A stretch of 64,000 nucleotides of DNA from Pseudomonas sp. TTU2014-080ASC. GTDB taxonomy: Bacteria; Pseudomonadota; Gammaproteobacteria; Pseudomonadales; Pseudomonadaceae. Under the pieces are notes generated by a model. The model did not search any database. It had not been told where the DNA came from and saw only the letters and a list, made by a program, of their open reading frames with translations. Shown piece after piece: positions 16,733 to 25,630 of this stretch (position 1 is its first letter; every line of letters starts with the position of its first letter). The stretch covers positions 806,001 to 870,000 of the forward strand of contig NZ_LKKK01000002.1 in assembly GCF_001446935.1 (NCBI RefSeq), given 5' to 3'. The position numbers and the translations under genes are program-made.

Positions 16733-18055
16733 ATGCAGACAATAAAAAAATTTCCAAAAATTGATGGTGATCTGGGCTGGTACGAAACCTCCCCCGGTAA
16801 AGATGAAGTGTTTGGTGAACGCCTCAAAGGTGTCCAGCACGCCGATATCACCATTATCGGTGCAGGTTATACCGGTCTCTCCCTGGCTCACCGACTAGCA
16901 GAACTGAACCCTGATGCACGCATCGCGTTGGTCGATGCACTGCGTGTAGGGCAAGGCACCTCGGGGCGCAATGCTGGTTTCATCATCGACCTGCCGCACA
17001 ATCTGGATGCAGGTAAGCCGGATATTGAGCACGACCAAATGCTCTATCGGCTCAACACTTTTTCCATCTCGCGCCTGCGGGAGTTCAAAGAGCGTCATTC
17101 GATTGATTGCAACTGGCACCATGCGGGTAAATACATGGCCGCGCATGAGACCAGCAACCTCGAAGGGCTCGACAGCTTTGTCACAACCCTGCGCAACAAC
17201 CGCTTCAAGTACGAAGACCTTTCAAGCGCTGAGCTCAAGCGCCGCTTGGGGACTGAGTATTATCAGCGGGCGATCTATACCCCAGACAACATTTTGATGA
17301 ACCCCTCATCACTGGTACGTGGTGTGGCTAAGGCCCTGCCGGCCAATGTGCGGGTGTTCGAGCAAAGTCCGATTATCGCGTGTGAATATGGTTCGACCCA
17401 TGTAGTGCGTAGCGTAGGTGGCGAAATTCGCAGCCGCTGCCTGATCCAGACCACTAACTCGTTCAGCGAGGAATTTGGTCAGGTACAAAACCGACTGGCG
17501 CCAGTGTTCACCTACGCCAGCCTCACCGAGCCGCTCAGCGACAGTGATTATCAGGCCTGCTTCAACGGTGTGGAGCCATGGGGCCTGACCTCTGCACACC
17601 CGGCTGGCACCACTGTGCGCCTGACCAACGACCGGCGGATATTCATCCGCAACGTGCTGGATTTTGAGCCGCAGCTGAGCAGTAACGTGCATGGTCTGGA
17701 CGCAGCGTGGCAGCAACATCGTCGCTCTTTTGAACGACGCTTTCCCAAGCTCGCCCACATGGTTTTCCAGTACACCTGGGGCGGCATGCTGTGCATGACG
17801 TTGAATCACCAATCGGTATTTATGGACTGCGGTGACGAGCTTTATGTTGTCGGCGGTTGTAATGGCGTAGGCGTGGCCAAGGGCACTTACCTGGGCTACT
17901 ACATGGCCGACTACATCAATCAGAAATCCAGTGCCGAACTGGATTTCATCCTCGCGCACAGCCAGCCCAGCTGGGTGCCGCCGGATCCACTGCGCACTAT
18001 CGGTGCCCGGATTCGCCTCAAATATGAATCCCGTAACGCAGGGGGCGACATCTGA
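16733..18055 (+). CDS. FAD-dependent amine/amino-acid oxidoreductase (DAO family, PuuB-like)
   Basis: A 440-residue flavoenzyme. ADITIIGAGYTGLSLAHRLAE (about residues 38-58) is the Rossmann dinucleotide site, followed by the glutamate-equivalent ALVDA and the GTSGRNAGF motif typical of the gamma-glutamylputrescine oxidase/glycine oxidase group. VVGGCNGVGVAKGTYLG near the C-terminus contacts the flavin. I chose the ATG at 16733, with TGGAG upstream; an in-frame ATG at 16655 adds 26 unlikely residues. The stop overlaps the start of the RidA gene (TGATG), so they are translationally coupled. Oxidation of an amine to an imine fits a RidA partner that hydrolyses imines. The actual substrate is unknown. 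Confidence 0.85.
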   Translation: MQTIKKFPKIDGDLGWYETSPGKDEVFGERLKGVQHADITIIGAGYTGLSLAHRLAELNPDARIALVDALRVGQGTSGRNAGFIIDLPHNLDAGKPDIEHDQMLYRLNTFSISRLREFKERHSIDCNWHHAGKYMAAHETSNLEGLDSFVTTLRNNRFKYEDLSSAELKRRLGTEYYQRAIYTPDNILMNPSSLVRGVAKALPANVRVFEQSPIIACEYGSTHVVRSVGGEIRSRCLIQTTNSFSEEFGQVQNRLAPVFTYASLTEPLSDSDYQACFNGVEPWGLTSAHPAGTTVRLTNDRRIFIRNVLDFEPQLSSNVHGLDAAWQQHRRSFERRFPKLAHMVFQYTWGGMLCMTLNHQSVFMDCGDELYVVGGCNGVGVAKGTYLGYYMADYINQKSSAELDFILAHSQPSWVPPDPLRTIGARIRLKYESRNAGGDI

Positions 18056-18405
18056 TGAGCATTACCCGCTATCAAGAATCAGCACGCATGTCGCAGGTTG
18101 TGTGCTTTGGCTCCCATATTGAGACCGCCGGGCAAGTGGCCCACGACACCTCAGAAGGTATCAAAGGCCAAACCCAGCAGGCACTCGACGCAATCGACGC
18201 ACTGCTGGCAGAAGTCGGCGCAAGAAAGGAGGACCTGACCCGAATTCAGATTTGGCTGGCTGATATGGATGATTTCAGCGCCATGAATGAAGTCTACGAA
18301 CAATGGCTCAATGGCGTGGCTAAACCGGTACGCGCCTGTGTAGGTAGCCAACTGGTCAGCGGTGGCTACCTGATCGAGGTTCAAGCCTTCGCCTACCGCA
18401 CTTAA
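18055..18405 (+). CDS. RidA family (YjgF/YER057c/UK114) protein
   Basis: A 116-residue RidA-like protein. IKGQTQQALDAIDALLAEVGA, then DLTRIQIWLADMDDF and RACVGSQLVSGGYLIEVQAFA, are the standard family blocks. The conserved arginine (RACVG) that binds the carboxylate in imine deaminases is present. It is translationally coupled to the FAD oxidoreductase and presumably deaminates or detoxifies the enamine/imine made by it. It is followed 79 bp later by the TRAP substrate-binding protein gene, in what looks like one operon. Confidence 0.9.
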   Translation: MSITRYQESARMSQVVCFGSHIETAGQVAHDTSEGIKGQTQQALDAIDALLAEVGARKEDLTRIQIWLADMDDFSAMNEVYEQWLNGVAKPVRACVGSQLVSGGYLIEVQAFAYRT

Positions 18406-18484
18406 TAAACCCAGACGCTGTAAAAGTGCCGCCCCATAACGGGCGGTCTGTTGTACACCGATAACAATGACAAGAGGTTGTAGT

Positions 18485-19468
18485 ATGAAACTCAATGCCT
18501 GCATTTTTGCACTGATGACCACCGCTTTGGCAGCTTTGCCTGCCCATGCGCTGACCCTGAAACTGGCTGGTCAATATGGCAACGACTCCGACGACACTCG
18601 CGACATGCTAGTGCTCAAGAAAGAGTTCGAAGATAAGACCGATAGCGACGTTAAGGTCCGCATTTTTCCGGCCAACCAACTGGGTGACTACACCCAAGTG
18701 TACGAGGAGCTACGCCGCGGCAGCATCGAGATGGCGCTGATCACCATTCCGAGTCAGTTCGACCGCAATTTGGAGCTGCCGTACATTCCTTACCTGGCCA
18801 AAGACTGGAACGAAGCCCGTCGCATCTATTCCAACGACAGCTTCCTGTTCAAGGAAATGGCTCAACTCAACGAGAAGCTGGGCGTCAAACTGCTGGCCTT
18901 CCAACCAGCCGGTTTTGGCGGTCTGGGCATGAACAAGGTGCCTGCTAGCGGCCTGCAAGACCCTGCCAGCGACAAGAGCGATGTGCTGATTCGCGTTCCC
19001 CCGCTGGCCGTATTCGCTGAGCCGATCAAAGATGTGGGCTTCAAAAGCGTTTCTATCCCATGGTCCGACACCTACTCGGCTATTCAGACTGGTGTAGCGG
19101 ACGGCTGGACCGGCGGCTCGTCGATCCTGAACTACGAAACCATGCGTGATGCCATCAAATACTATTGGCCAATCAACAACTGGTTTGACGTTCGCGCCTG
19201 GCTGGTGAGCGAGAAGGCCTGGAACAAATTGTCTGAAGAGCAACGCGTGGAGCTGCAATCTATCACCGTTCGCCTGGCCACTGAGCGTATGAACGCTAAC
19301 GAAGAAGTTGAGAAGGAATACACCCGTAAACTGGCTGAACACGGCGTGAAAATCCTGGAAGTAACACCTGAGCAACTCGACGCTTATTCCAAGCACGCTA
19401 AAGAAGTGACCTGGCCGAAACTAGAGAAAATCTATGGCGCAGAAACCATGAAAAAGCTGGCTGAATAA
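18485..19468 (+). CDS. TRAP transporter substrate-binding protein (DctP family)
   Basis: A 327-residue periplasmic binding protein with a signal peptide at residues 1-22 ending LPAHA. Family features include KVRIFPANQLGDYTQVYEEL, which is the usual TRAP FPxxQLG block, and WSDTYSAIQTGVADGWTGG near residue 195. The start is the ATG at 18485; an ORF start at 18467 adds six residues. It is the first transporter gene of a P-Q-M set and follows RidA. It is separated from dctQ by a GC hairpin that may lower expression of the membrane genes relative to the binding protein. The ligand is unknown; the neighbouring amine oxidase suggests an amino-acid-like or polyamine-like compound. Confidence 0.9.
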   Translation: MKLNACIFALMTTALAALPAHALTLKLAGQYGNDSDDTRDMLVLKKEFEDKTDSDVKVRIFPANQLGDYTQVYEELRRGSIEMALITIPSQFDRNLELPYIPYLAKDWNEARRIYSNDSFLFKEMAQLNEKLGVKLLAFQPAGFGGLGMNKVPASGLQDPASDKSDVLIRVPPLAVFAEPIKDVGFKSVSIPWSDTYSAIQTGVADGWTGGSSILNYETMRDAIKYYWPINNWFDVRAWLVSEKAWNKLSEEQRVELQSITVRLATERMNANEEVEKEYTRKLAEHGVKILEVTPEQLDAYSKHAKEVTWPKLEKIYGAETMKKLAE

Positions 19469-19477
19469 TTTTCCTCA

Positions 19478-19499
19478 GGAGGGGCGTTCGCGCCCCTTC
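19478..19499 (+). terminator. Intercistronic hairpin between TRAP genes
   Basis: GGGGCG-TTCG-CGCCCC with flanking pairs gives a very stable tetraloop hairpin 10 bp after the binding-protein stop and 18 bp before dctQ. There is no T-run. It could stabilise the upstream message or partly terminate, raising the binding protein over the permeases. Confidence 0.6.
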
Positions 19500-19516
19500 G
19501 CTAGGGTGTCACGTTT

Positions 19517-19990
19517 ATGAATAAGTTCGGCGTGTGTCTTGCCTGGGTCGAAGACCATATTGTCTTGCTGGCCACCATTGGCGTTTTGTCTTCCATTACG
19601 TTGTCGGCTGCCTGCCGCTATCTATTTTCCTACGATTTGAACGGTGCCGAAGAAGTGCTTGGCCTGTTCAGTGCCTGGATGTTCTTTATCGGCGCTATCC
19701 GCGCCAGCCGTACACGCACTCAAATCACAGCCGACATTCTCGGGGTGATCTTCAAAGGCGGCGTTATGGGCTTTCTGATTCGCCTGACGCGCATTTTGTT
19801 GGGTTTGGCGATCTGTTCCACCATGGCCTGGTGGTCGGTCGAGTTCATCACCTGGGAAATGGAAAACGGTGGCAAAACTCCAGCCTTAGGCATCCCGATT
19901 CTGTTTGGCAAGCTGGCGCTGTTTTTATCCTTCATCGGCATGGCGGGTTATTGCCTGCGTGATCTTGCCTCTCTGTTTATGAAGCGCTAG
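19517..19990 (+). CDS. TRAP transporter small permease (DctQ family)
   Basis: A 157-residue membrane protein with four hydrophobic segments. AEEVLGLFSAWMFFIGA and the SRTRTQI stretch after it match the DctQ pattern, in which a conserved glutamate pair and an arginine cluster follow helix 2. It assembles with the large permease and is essential for sodium-driven uptake with the binding protein. It starts 18 bp after an intercistronic hairpin and is followed 10 bp later by the large permease. Confidence 0.9.
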   Translation: MNKFGVCLAWVEDHIVLLATIGVLSSITLSAACRYLFSYDLNGAEEVLGLFSAWMFFIGAIRASRTRTQITADILGVIFKGGVMGFLIRLTRILLGLAICSTMAWWSVEFITWEMENGGKTPALGIPILFGKLALFLSFIGMAGYCLRDLASLFMKR

Positions 19991-20000
19991 GGGACTGAGC

Positions 20001-21308
20001 ATGATTTTTATCGCACTGGCGTTAGTTTTCGTCGGCATCATCCTGGGCTTACCGATTCCCTTCGTGTTCCTCGGTAGCACCATTTTCCTGATTATGACGT
20101 TGGGTTATGGCCCGGACTTCCTCATGCCGTACGGCTACAGCATGATGGGCAACCCGGTCATTCTGGCCATTCCGCTGTTTATCATCGCGGGCGGCATCAT
20201 CAACCGTAGCCATATTGCCGACAAACTGGTGGGCATTGTCGACCGCATGGTCGGCGGTATCAAAGGCTCTTTGGCGGTCGTCTCGATATTCTCTTGCGCT
20301 TTGTTCGGCTCAATAACGGGCAGCGGTGCAGCAACCATCGCCGGTGTCGGCAGCGTGATGTTCAAGAAGCTCGATGACCGAGGTTATCCAAAAGGCTTCT
20401 CCGCCGCGCTGATAGGAAGCTCGTCTGTTCTGGGTATGCTGATTCCGCCCAGTGCCATCATGATTTTGTACGCGTGGATTGCTAATCAATCAGTACTGGC
20501 AGCTTTTTTATCGACCGTTATACCTGGGTTGATTTTGGCCGTATTACTGTCGATCTTTTCCCTGATCTACCTGCGCAAAGACCCCAACGTCAAAGTTATC
20601 GAAAAAAGCGGCAACGTCAGCTATCAGCCACGTAAACGTCTGAGTTTGTTCAGCTGGATCAGCCGTGACAGTGCCGTACCCGCGTTGCTGATGCCACTGC
20701 TGATTCTGGGCTCGATCTATGGCGGTATCCTGACGCCAACCGAGGCGGCTGCCCTGGGTGTGGTCTACGCCATTCCGGTGGGTATGTGGATCTACCGTCA
20801 GCTTCAGGTTAAAGACATCAAGGAAGTACTGATCGACTCAGCCACCACCACTGGCTCGCTGATGATCATGCTGTTCTCCGTGATGCTGCTCAGTCGCATG
20901 TACGTGATGGAAGATGTACCGGGCACGATCATTGAATTCCTGATGCAAATCTCGGAAAACAAACTGGTCCTGCTGCTGATCCTCAACCTGTTCATGCTTA
21001 TCGTTGCAGCGATCATGGACGACGTCAGCGCTGTGCTGTTGTGCACCCCGATCCTGTTCCCGATCAGTCAGCAAATGGGTATTGATCCGGTGCATTTTGC
21101 TGCCATCCTTGGGGTCAACCTCGGCATGGGCAACATCACTCCGCCCACTGCACCACTGTTGTTCCTCAGTGGACAAATGAGTGGAGCCGACACAGCAGAG
21201 ATGCTCAAACCAGCGGCCCTGATGATTCTGTTTGCCTGGTTGCCGACCTTGCTGATCACCACGTACGTGCCAGAGCTGTCGACCTGGTTGCCGGGTCTGC
21301 TGCTGTAG
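20001..21308 (+). CDS. TRAP transporter large permease (DctM family)
   Basis: A 435-residue protein with about twelve hydrophobic segments and the DctM family blocks: IPFVFLGSTIF at the start, GSITGSGAATIAGVGSVM and SSVLGMLIPPSAIMILYA in the first half, and LGVNLGMGNITPPTAPLL in the second. These repeated motifs are the sodium/substrate translocation elements. It is the last gene of the LysR-controlled FAD oxidoreductase-RidA-TRAP operon. No strong terminator was seen in the 105 bp before the convergent MgtC-family gene. Confidence 0.93.
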   Translation: MIFIALALVFVGIILGLPIPFVFLGSTIFLIMTLGYGPDFLMPYGYSMMGNPVILAIPLFIIAGGIINRSHIADKLVGIVDRMVGGIKGSLAVVSIFSCALFGSITGSGAATIAGVGSVMFKKLDDRGYPKGFSAALIGSSSVLGMLIPPSAIMILYAWIANQSVLAAFLSTVIPGLILAVLLSIFSLIYLRKDPNVKVIEKSGNVSYQPRKRLSLFSWISRDSAVPALLMPLLILGSIYGGILTPTEAAALGVVYAIPVGMWIYRQLQVKDIKEVLIDSATTTGSLMIMLFSVMLLSRMYVMEDVPGTIIEFLMQISENKLVLLLILNLFMLIVAAIMDDVSAVLLCTPILFPISQQMGIDPVHFAAILGVNLGMGNITPPTAPLLFLSGQMSGADTAEMLKPAALMILFAWLPTLLITTYVPELSTWLPGLLL

Positions 21309-21413
21309 TAGCTACAGCGAGCGACACTGAAGTATGGGGCTACTTGCCTATGTGGTAAGCGCTCCATACGGGCCGGTGTGTTGTCCCGGTCATAGCGCTT
21401 TCACCTTTGAGTC

Positions 21414-22109
21414 TTAAAGCTCTGCATTATGAATCCGCCAACGCACGCCGGTGACGCCCGGCTCTACGCTCAAGCGGCCGATGCAGGTTTCCAGTTTTTG
21501 GTCGCTGCGTTGATCGGCTTCCAGTAGCGCGCTGACTTTGCAGCGTTCGCCGTTGTCGGTTTCTTTGCTGTCCAGGCGCAGCAGGCGCAGGCCGCTTTGT
21601 TCGGCGGCGCGGGTGAGCTGGCTGCGGATGTGGGCTTCGTAGTCGACCAGGCAGGTGACGCTGACGGCGTATTGTTGCTCTTCCTCGGACTCGACTTGCG
21701 GCTGGCGGTTGATCATGCGCACGACTGGGCGCAGGGCGACGTTGGCCATCAGGATCAGGCCGGTCACGGTGGCCGCTTCGAGCAGAAAACCTGCGCCCGC
21801 CAGTATGCCGACGGCTGCTGAGCACCAGAGGGTGGCGGCGGTGTTCAGGCCGCTGATTTGTAAGCCGTCGCGCATGATCACACCAGCGCCCAAGAAGCCG
21901 ATGCCGGAGACGATTTGCGCAGCGACCCGTGTCGGGCTGCTGTCGCCATCTACCAGCCCGGCGAATACGGTGAAGCTGGCGGCGCCAAGGCACACCAGCG
22001 CATTGGTGCGCAGCACGGAGAGACGCTGACGCCACTGGCGTTCTACGCCGATCAGGGCGCCAAGCATCAGGGCAGCAAGCAAGTTTATGGCGAACAGGAA
22101 TTCACCCAT
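21414..22109 (-). CDS. MgtC/SapB family membrane protein
   Basis: A 231-residue protein starting at the ATG at 22109, preceded by AGGAGATTTCC. The N-terminal half has about five hydrophobic segments and the MgtC signature (ALIGVERQWRQR, RTNALVCLGAASF, GIGFLGAGVIMRDG, GLNTAATLWCSAAVG). The C-terminal half is a soluble ACT-like domain. Members modulate F-type ATPase or low-magnesium and phosphate stress responses in other bacteria; the role here is not shown. It is a single gene, and nothing like a Mg-sensing leader is seen upstream. Confidence 0.88.
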   Translation of the reverse strand: MGEFLFAINLLAALMLGALIGVERQWRQRLSVLRTNALVCLGAASFTVFAGLVDGDSSPTRVAAQIVSGIGFLGAGVIMRDGLQISGLNTAATLWCSAAVGILAGAGFLLEAATVTGLILMANVALRPVVRMINRQPQVESEEEQQYAVSVTCLVDYEAHIRSQLTRAAEQSGLRLLRLDSKETDNGERCKVSALLEADQRSDQKLETCIGRLSVEPGVTGVRWRIHNAEL

Positions 22110-22245
22110 GGAAATCTCCTTTTTCAGGCGGCTACAGCGTGAAGCAGCTGACTGCAGCCATGGTGAGGCAGCACTGGTAGAAATCATTCCAGCGCAGGCC
22201 TTGGGGAAGTAAAGCAAAGGTGCGCAGTTGCTGAGCGCAAAGTGG

Positions 22246-22259
22246 GCGGGCTAGCCCGC
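22246..22259. repeat. Perfect 14-bp GC palindrome
   Basis: GCGGGCTAGCCCGC is a perfect palindrome in the gap between the MgtC start and the 3' end of the polyamine permease gene. It could be part of a terminator for the ABC operon or a protein site. There is no T-run beside it. Confidence 0.35.
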
Positions 22260-22349
22260 AAGGGTAGGCAGCCCTGCCGCTAAGGGCAAGGCTGTGACTG
22301 CTGTATCGGCTTTCCGTTCAGGTGGTGTTCAGGCTGAATCGGAAAAGTC

Positions 22350-23213
22350 TTAAGTTTGCTCCTGTGTTTCCGCCCCTCTCAGTCGCTCAGAACGACGGCG
22401 CAGCAGTTCCATGGTCACCAGCAAGGCGATGGACATCACAATCAGCAACGTCGCCACAGCAAGGATGCTTGGGTTGATCTGTTCACGCAGGCCGGAAAAC
22501 ATCTGCCGGGGGATGGTGCGTTGTTCCGGTCCGGCCATAAACAGGATCACCACCACTTCGTCAAACGAGGTGATAAATGCGAATAGCGCGCCGGAGATCA
22601 CACCGGGCCGAATCAGCGGCAGGATCACATCAAAGAAAGCCCGCAGCGGACGCGCACCGAGGTTTAGCGCAGCGCGCACCAGCGAATAGTCGAAGCCAGC
22701 CAGTGTCGCGGTCACGGTGATGATCACAAACGGTGTGCCGAGTACGGCGTGAGCGAGGATGATGCCGAGGTAATTACCCGACAGGCCCAGGTCCGAATAG
22801 AAGAAGAACATCCCGGCAGCGGTGATGATCAGTGGCACGATCATCGGCGACAGCAGCAACGCGGTGATCAGTCGACGCGCAGGCATTTCCGCACGGGCCA
22901 GACCGACTGCGGCGCAGGTGCCGAGCACTGTCGCAATCAGTGTGGAGAAGATGCCGATGATGAAGCTGTTCTTGATCGACAGCAGCCAGGCGCTGTCGGT
23001 GAACACTTCCCGGTACCAGCGCAGCGAGTAGGCCTCCGGTTGTAAGGTGAGCATGCCTTCGGTAAAGCTGAAGAAGGGTTCGCTGTTAAACGACAGCGGC
23101 ACGATCACCAGAATCGGCAGGATGAGAAACAGTAGAACCAGCCACGAGCAGAGTCGCAGCAGCCAGCTGCCCAGTCGGTGCCCCACGCTGTAATAAACGG
23201 TCGAGCTGCTCAT
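22350..23213 (-). CDS. Polyamine-type ABC transporter permease (PotC-like)
   Basis: A 287-residue inner-membrane protein with six hydrophobic segments. The EAA loop is visible as LVRAALNLGARPLRAFFDVILPLIRPG. The PotC/YdcV-like start (LVLLFLILPILVIVPLSF) is clear. The start is the ATG at 23213, overlapping the end of the preceding permease gene; a GTG at 23219 is the alternative. It is the last gene of a four-gene importer operon with ATPase, binding protein and PotB-like permease. Confidence 0.88.
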   Translation of the reverse strand: MSSSTVYYSVGHRLGSWLLRLCSWLVLLFLILPILVIVPLSFNSEPFFSFTEGMLTLQPEAYSLRWYREVFTDSAWLLSIKNSFIIGIFSTLIATVLGTCAAVGLARAEMPARRLITALLLSPMIVPLIITAAGMFFFYSDLGLSGNYLGIILAHAVLGTPFVIITVTATLAGFDYSLVRAALNLGARPLRAFFDVILPLIRPGVISGALFAFITSFDEVVVILFMAGPEQRTIPRQMFSGLREQINPSILAVATLLIVMSIALLVTMELLRRRSERLRGAETQEQT

Positions 23214-23215
23214 GT

Positions 23216-24448
23216 TCACCCCAGTTTGATATTGCTGGTGCCGACAAAGCGGTCGTACACCCAGTACAGAATCAGGATCAGGCCCAGCAGCAGTGAACCC
23301 AGCGCGGCGGCCAGTTCCCAGTTGTTCGAGCGCTGCATGTGGAAGGCGATGATGTTGCTGATCATCTGCCCATCGGTGCCGCCGACCAGCGCCGGGGTGA
23401 TGTAGTAACCAATGGAGATGATGAACACCAACAGCGCCCCGGCACTTAAGCCCGGCAGCGTCATCGGCAGGTAGATGCGGGCGAACGCGGGCAGTGGCTT
23501 AGCGCCCATGGACAGCGCAGCGCGGGTGTAGCTTGGGTCAATGCTGCGCATCACGCTGTACAGCGGCAGGATCATGAACGGCAGCAGGATGTGGGTCATC
23601 GCCAGAATGGTGGCGAATGAGGTGTAGAGCATTTCCACCGGCTCTGCGACCACGCCCATGCTGATCAGGAAGCTGTTCACCACACCGTTGGTTTGCAACA
23701 GCGCGATCCAGGCCGTGGTGCGTACCAGCAGCGAGGTCCAGAACGGCAGCAGAACCAACACCATCAGCAGGTTGGCGCGGTTACTCGGCAGGTGCGCCAG
23801 GTAATAGGCCAGCGGATAACCGATCAGGGCGCAGAGCAGGGTGATGATCAGTGCCATGTACAGCGTCTTGCCGTACAGCTTCAGGTAGATCTGGGTGGAG
23901 CGGCTTTCGATCTCGCCCTCGTGGGTCATTTCCAGATCGAGGGCGGTCAGGTAATTGTCGTAAGTGTACGGACGGCCGGAGCGCTCGATGGCGCGCCACA
24001 GGTTGACCTCGCTCCAATTGCGATGGGCTTTGAGCAAGGCACCGGCGCCTTTCTCCGGCAGCTCTTCGGCTTTCAGTTTGCCGATCTGTCGGGCGCTGGC
24101 TTTGACCACGCTGGACATGCCGCTGTAGGCGCGGTTGATCTCCTCGGCGAGCTTGCCGGACTGGCGGCTTTTATTCAGGGCATGTAGCTCGCTGGCGAAG
24201 GTGCCTAGCACCTGTTGGTCCGGCGTGCTTTCGCCGTCCCATTCGCTGAGTTGTTCCAGCGTTTGCGGAATCAATTCGATCAGTGTCGGGTGGTACACGC
24301 TGCGCCACAGCATGGTGCCGATCGGGGCCACGAAGGTGACGATCACAAACAGCAGCAGCGGCAAAACAAAGGCCAGTGCCACAAGGCGTTTGCGCCTGTG
24401 CGTCTGGGCGGCCTGACGGGCTTCGGATGTGCTAAGGGACGGCGACAA
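23216..24448 (-). CDS. Polyamine-type ABC transporter permease (PotB-like, with long insertion)
   Basis: A 410-residue permease from a TTG at 24448 with GGAGT 7 bp upstream. Helix 1 (residues about 22-45) is followed by roughly 140 mostly polar, helix-forming residues before the usual permease core, whose EAA loop reads YTRAALSMGAKPLPAFARIYLPM. Ordinary PotB proteins are near 280 residues, so the insertion, predicted to lie in the periplasm, is distinctive of this subgroup. It overlaps the PotC-like gene and follows the binding-protein gene after a hairpin. Confidence 0.86.
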   Translation of the reverse strand: MSPSLSTSEARQAAQTHRRKRLVALAFVLPLLLFVIVTFVAPIGTMLWRSVYHPTLIELIPQTLEQLSEWDGESTPDQQVLGTFASELHALNKSRQSGKLAEEINRAYSGMSSVVKASARQIGKLKAEELPEKGAGALLKAHRNWSEVNLWRAIERSGRPYTYDNYLTALDLEMTHEGEIESRSTQIYLKLYGKTLYMALIITLLCALIGYPLAYYLAHLPSNRANLLMVLVLLPFWTSLLVRTTAWIALLQTNGVVNSFLISMGVVAEPVEMLYTSFATILAMTHILLPFMILPLYSVMRSIDPSYTRAALSMGAKPLPAFARIYLPMTLPGLSAGALLVFIISIGYYITPALVGGTDGQMISNIIAFHMQRSNNWELAAALGSLLLGLILILYWVYDRFVGTSNIKLG

Positions 24449-24476
24449 GACAGAACTCCAGTCAGCAAATCAGGAG

Positions 24477-24496
24477 GCGGGGGCTGGTGCCCCCGC
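24477..24496. terminator. Intercistronic hairpin between binding protein and permease genes
   Basis: GCGGGGGC-TGGT-GCCCCCGC, an 8-bp perfect GC stem, lies 16 bp past the minus-strand binding-protein stop and 28 bp before the permease start. There is no T-run. It probably reduces expression of the permeases or protects the binding-protein message. Confidence 0.55.
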
Positions 24497-24512
24497 AAGA
24501 GGTTTCAGGCGA

Positions 24513-25586
24513 TTACTTCTTCAGCAGCCACTCGTTGAATTTCTCACCGAGGGTTTCGCCGTAGTCAGCCCAGAACTCGGAGTTGGCGTTCAGGCCGACA
24601 TCCAGGTGCGAGGTTGGCAGGTTGGCGACCACATCTTTTTCCAGCAGCGGCATGGACGATTTGCGGGTCGGGCCGTAGGCCACGTCTGCCATACCGGCCA
24701 GTGGCTTGGACTCGGTGCTGTAGCTCACGAACTTCATGGCCAAGTCTTTTTTCGGCGTGCCTTTCATCACCGACCACACATCCATGTCGTACAGGTGACC
24801 GTCCCAAACGATTACGAACGGTTTGTTCTCACGGCGTATGGCGTCATAGAAACGCCCGTTAGCCGATTGCACGATCACTGCGCCGCCATCGTTGAGCAGT
24901 TGCGGGGCTTGCGACCAAGAGTCGAACCAGACGATGTCTTTCTTGATGGTGTCGAGTTTGGCAAAGGCGCGGGCCTGACCTTCGTCGGTTGCCAGCACTT
25001 CGTAGACTTTGTCTTTAGCGACGCCGTCGGCCATCAGTGCCCATTCCAGTGCTACTTGCGGACGCTTCTGGAAGGCGCGTTTGCCGGGGATTTTGTTCAG
25101 GTCGAAGACGTCTGCAACGCTCTGCGGCACAGCCGAGCCTATGGTGTTTTTGTTGTAGGCGAACACTACCGAGAAGATGTCGGTGGCCACGGCGCATTCG
25201 CTGGCCAGCGCTTCCGGGAAGAAGTCTTCGGCAGCTGGTTTGCCGTCGATGCCTGCGGGCAGTTTGCTGTGGTCGATGACTTCCAGCAGGCCTTCTGAGC
25301 AGGCGCGCTCCAGGTCGATGGCTTCAATGCTGACCACGTCCCAGGTGATGCGGCCGGATTCAACCTGCGCCTTCATCTCGGCGATGCCGCCCGAGTAGCT
25401 GTCCATAAGAATTTTAGTGCCGGTGTCCTTTATAAAAGGATCAACCATGTGCTGCTTGTGCGCAGCGCCGTAAGCGCCACCGAATGAGATGACCGTCAGA
25501 CTTTCCTCAGCCACGGCTCCCGTGCATACAGCGCTGAGGGCGGCGGCCAGTGCATAGCGGGAGAAACGTTGTGTCAGTGCTGCCAT
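24513..25586 (-). CDS. Polyamine-type extracellular solute-binding protein
   Basis: A 357-residue periplasmic binding protein with a signal peptide at residues 1-26 ending TGAVA. LTVISFGGAYGAAHKQHMVDPF and the downstream WDVVSIE block place it in the PotD/PotF-like family 1 binding proteins. It is encoded after the ATPase and before two permeases, the ATPase-binding protein-permease-permease order that I recall for a putative polyamine importer in P. putida. Ligand residues cannot be assigned with confidence, so putrescine/spermidine specificity is inference; GABA-like or other cationic ligands are possible. Confidence 0.86.
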   Translation of the reverse strand: MAALTQRFSRYALAAALSAVCTGAVAEESLTVISFGGAYGAAHKQHMVDPFIKDTGTKILMDSYSGGIAEMKAQVESGRITWDVVSIEAIDLERACSEGLLEVIDHSKLPAGIDGKPAAEDFFPEALASECAVATDIFSVVFAYNKNTIGSAVPQSVADVFDLNKIPGKRAFQKRPQVALEWALMADGVAKDKVYEVLATDEGQARAFAKLDTIKKDIVWFDSWSQAPQLLNDGGAVIVQSANGRFYDAIRRENKPFVIVWDGHLYDMDVWSVMKGTPKKDLAMKFVSYSTESKPLAGMADVAYGPTRKSSMPLLEKDVVANLPTSHLDVGLNANSEFWADYGETLGEKFNEWLLKK

Positions 25587-25630
25587 GTCGATGCTCCATT
25601 TCGCTTTTTTAGTGGTGTCAGACTTACTGC

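Noticed and set aside
22246..22350. Palindrome considered as a rho-independent terminator for the polyamine importer
   Set aside because: No T-run follows on the minus strand and it lies about 90 bp past the last stop. It was kept only as a repeat.
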